DNA of 64,000 bases, from assembly GCF_036014195.1 (NCBI RefSeq), contig NZ_CP107918.1, positions 1,674,001-1,738,000 on the forward strand. Direction: 5' to 3'. Both the position numbers and the translations under genes were made by a program. The DNA comes from Streptomyces sp. NBC_00442 (lineage in GTDB: Bacteria > Actinomycetota > Actinomycetes > Streptomycetales > Streptomycetaceae). Below are positions 62,329 through 64,000 of this stretch, piece after piece; position 1 is the first letter of the stretch; every line of letters begins with the position of its first letter. The notes below the pieces were generated by a model. The model had not been told where the DNA came from. It did not search any database and saw nothing but the letters and a program-made list of their open reading frames with translations.

Positions 62329-63392
62329 TGGTCACGGTTCTTGGCGATCGTGTCGGGAGCGACGGTCGCCGGTTCGGTGATCTTCGCGCCGAACTTGGTG
62401 AACTCCGCGGGCACCGCGGCGTCCTTGGCGACCGGGTCCACGAACATCTGGAGCGGCATGTCCTCCTGGAACTTCTTGGAGATCAGGAAGTCCAGGAGCG
62501 CCTTGCCGCCGGCCTCGTTCTTCGCACCCTTGAGCAGGCCCGCGAACTCGGTCTGGCGAAAGCAGGTGCCGGTGGCGACGCCGGTGGGGGCCTCGGTGGG
62601 CTTGGGGTCGGCGTAGATCACTTCGGCGGGCGGGCTGGACGCGTAGGAGACGACCAGCGGCCGGTCGCCCTTGGCCTTCTTGCCGCCGGCGGAGCCGGAG
62701 AAGTCCGTGTTGTAGGCCTGCTCCCAGCCGTCCTCGACCTTGACGCCGTTGGCCTTCAGCTTCTTCCAGTAGTCCTGCCAGCCCGCGTCGCCGTACTTGG
62801 CGACCGAGCCGAGCATGAAGCCGAGGCCCGGGGACGAGGTCGCCACGTTCTCCGTGACGAGCAGGCTCTTGTACTCGGGCTTGATCAGGTCGTCGAAGGA
62901 CTGCGGCGGGCTGAGCTTCTTGTCCGCGAAGTACTTCTTGTCGTAGTTGACGCAGATGTCGCCGGTGTCGATGGGCGTGACCCGGTGCTTGGCCTGGTCG
63001 AGCTGGTCCTCGGCGGGCACCCGGTCGAGGCCCTTGGCTTCGTACGGTGTGAAGATGCCGTTGTCCAGGGCGCGCGAGAGCAGGGTGTTGTCGACGCCGA
63101 AGAAGACGTCGCCGCGCGGGGAGCCCTTGGTGAGGATCTCCTGGTTGAGGGCGGCCCCGGCGTCCCCGCTCTTGAGCACCTTCACGGTGTAGCCGGTCTG
63201 GGCGGTGAACGCCTTGAGGACCGGGTCGGAGGCGTTGAAGGAGTCGTGGCTGACGAGCGTCACGGTCTTGCCGCCGGACCCACTGGCCGAGCCGGACGCC
63301 TTCGTGCCGTCCGAGCCGCCGCAGGCCGCGAGCGTGGCGACCCCGAGGGCGGCGGCGAGCGTGCCGGCCGCGAGCCTCTTGGTAGTGCGCAT
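62292..63392 (-). CDS. thiB: Thiamine-binding lipoprotein of ABC transporter
   Basis: A 366-residue solute-binding protein. The signal peptide ends at lipobox LAAC (Cys24) after MRTTKRLAAGTLAAALGVAT. TVTLVSHDSFNASDPVLKAF, RGDVFFGVDNTLLSRAL and PIDTGDICVNYDKKYF are characteristic of the ThiB/TbpA group. GGAGG lies about nine bases before the ATG at 63392. It is first in the operon, behind a TPP riboswitch and a hairpin. Confidence 0.93.
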   Translation of the reverse strand: MRTTKRLAAGTLAAALGVATLAACGGSDGTKASGSASGSGGKTVTLVSHDSFNASDPVLKAFTAQTGYTVKVLKSGDAGAALNQEILTKGSPRGDVFFGVDNTLLSRALDNGIFTPYEAKGLDRVPAEDQLDQAKHRVTPIDTGDICVNYDKKYFADKKLSPPQSFDDLIKPEYKSLLVTENVATSSPGLGFMLGSVAKYGDAGWQDYWKKLKANGVKVEDGWEQAYNTDFSGSAGGKKAKGDRPLVVSYASSPPAEVIYADPKPTEAPTGVATGTCFRQTEFAGLLKGAKNEAGGKALLDFLISKKFQEDMPLQMFVDPVAKDAAVPAEFTKFGAKITEPATVAPDTIAKNRDQWVKTWSSLVLK

Positions 63393-63430
63393 GTGTTCAT
63401 TCCTCCTGGAGATGACCAGGAAGAGACGCG

Positions 63431-63467
63431 GCCCTGCCCGCACGACGCAAGGTCGTGCGGGCAGGGC
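63431..63467 (-). terminator. Hairpin between riboswitch and thiB: likely expression platform
   Basis: A perfect 16-base stem (63431-63446 with 63452-63467) and five-base loop lie between the TPP aptamer and the thiB ribosome site. Such a stable stem could end transcription when TPP is bound. The alternative anti-terminator pairing was not identified. Confidence 0.7.
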
Positions 63468-63486
63468 GCAACAGCTTGAGTAATCG

Positions 63487-63590
63487 CCGAACTTCCTACC
63501 CCGAATGACCGGGGCAAGGTTCAGAGGGTCTGCGGTCCGTGTCCCTTGATCGGGCACCGCACTCTCAGCGCTGTGGCGCTCCCCTGTCGG
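63487..63590 (-). promoter_or_regulatory. TPP riboswitch upstream of thiB
   Basis: On the minus strand, AGGGGAGC is followed by GCTGAGAG, then ACCCTCTGAACCT, and finally GGGGTAGGAAG. These are the conserved parts of the thiamine pyrophosphate aptamer in the right order. A candidate -10 (CATATT) lies just upstream of 63590. It should repress thiBPQ when TPP is plentiful. The remaining 140 bases to the rlmN end (63591-63732) show no other gene. Confidence 0.92.
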
Positions 63591-63732
63591 AATATGCAGA
63601 TGTTTCCAGCCAGGTTACACGGGCCCTGGGACGGGCCCCGGGCCGTTTCGCCGTTCGGACGCCGGCCCCGATCGCCGCCCGGCCGGGCACTCCGGCCGAC
63701 GCGCCGGGCCGGCGCTCGGGCCCGTGCTCGGG

Positions 63733-64000
63733 TCAGCGCTCGGACGCGGCCAGCTGACCGCAGGCACCGTCGATCTCCTGGCCCCGGGTGTCACGGACGG
63801 TGACGGGTACGCCGTGGGCGGCGATGGCCTCGACGAACGCCTTCTCGTCCTCGGGCCGCGAGGCGGTCCACTTGGAGCCGGGCGTCGGGTTGAGCGGGAT
63901 GAGGTTCACGTGCACCCGCTTGCCCTTGAGGAGCCGGCCGAGCAGGTCACCGCGCCACGCCTGGTCGTTGATGTCGCGGATCAGGGCGTACTCGATGGAG
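63733..64000 (-). CDS. rlmN: 23S rRNA/tRNA A2503-C2 methyltransferase RlmN, 3' part only
   Basis: The last roughly 89 residues of a radical-SAM rRNA methyltransferase; the rest lies beyond the window. [32 protein letters not shown] and [21 protein letters not shown] match RlmN. The Cys in GACGQL corresponds to the catalytic methylated Cys near the C-terminus. The iron-sulfur CxxxCxxC is out of view. Confidence 0.93.
   Translation of the reverse strand, partial: SIEYALIRDINDQAWRGDLLGRLLKGKRVHVNLIPLNPTPGSKWTASRPEDEKAFVEAIAAHGVPVTVRDTRGQEIDGACGQLAASER

Noticed and set aside
1..64000. tRNA, rRNA, insertion sequences, prophage or a specialised-metabolite gene cluster
   Set aside because: I looked for their usual signs (cloverleaf T-loops, transposase or integrase motifs, polyketide or peptide synthetase domains) and found none; weak tRNA-like folds cannot be excluded by eye.

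Overview
The window is chromosomal DNA from a Streptomyces species or very close relative. Very high G+C, many GTG starts, the rimP-nusA-ylxR-infB and dxr-rseP-ispG blocks, and a DasR-type chitinase operator all fit. Gene order from ribF to the GABA/polyamine genes matches, from memory, the core chromosome of Streptomyces coelicolor. I see no phage, insertion sequence, CRISPR, tRNA, rRNA or biosynthetic gene cluster.

Layout. (1) 1-12052, minus strand: translation and transcription genes rimP, nusA, ylxR, infB, a DUF503 gene, rbfA and truB, then a 1193-residue trypsin-like/P-loop NTPase fusion and ribF. (2) 12249-14167, plus strand: a lipoprotein, a ferritin-like protein and a kinase-fold protein that has lost its catalytic residues. 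(3) 14484-21994, minus strand: proS, two GNAT acetyltransferases, and ispG, rseP and dxr (isoprenoid MEP pathway and site-2 protease). (4) 22147-31660: an acyl-CoA dehydrogenase, an aldehyde dehydrogenase, a PucR regulator, a TraD/VirD4-like membrane ATPase and gabT. (5) 31774-34926: a PAP2 phosphatase, a GH18 chitinase with an upstream dre-like operator, and an unknown gene. (6) 35107-42437, minus strand: a polyamine operon with aldehyde dehydrogenase, PotD, PotA, PotB, PotC and an amine oxidase-like flavoprotein. (7) 42619-49990: a NADAR protein, a DUF4190 protein, a cog1816 deaminase (probably menaquinone pathway), a GDPD phosphodiesterase, a two-component system, a penicillin-binding-type serine hydrolase and a small membrane protein. 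(8) 50074-54993: a second PotD, a second GABA-aldehyde dehydrogenase, a divergent Lrp regulator and an aminotransferase. (9) 55176-59529: an ABC ATPase with a degenerate signature and its membrane partner, a LOG-like protein and a multi-span membrane protein. (10) 59549-63590, minus strand: a thiamine ABC transporter behind a TPP riboswitch. The 3' end of rlmN closes the window.

The clearest metabolic theme is polyamine and GABA use. Two PotD-like receptors, one PotABC transporter, an oxidase, three aldehyde dehydrogenases and two class III aminotransferases are spread over about 30 kb with a PucR and an Lrp regulator. A route from imported putrescine through GABA to succinate can be drawn, but exact substrates are inferred.

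The main unexplained structure is a composite, G-rich repeat family found at least six times, always immediately 3' of at least one coding sequence and never between divergent genes. The least understood proteins are the protease/NTPase/helical-repeat fusion at 1185-4766, the pseudokinase at 13268-14167 and the solitary TraD-like ATPase at 27731-30079.
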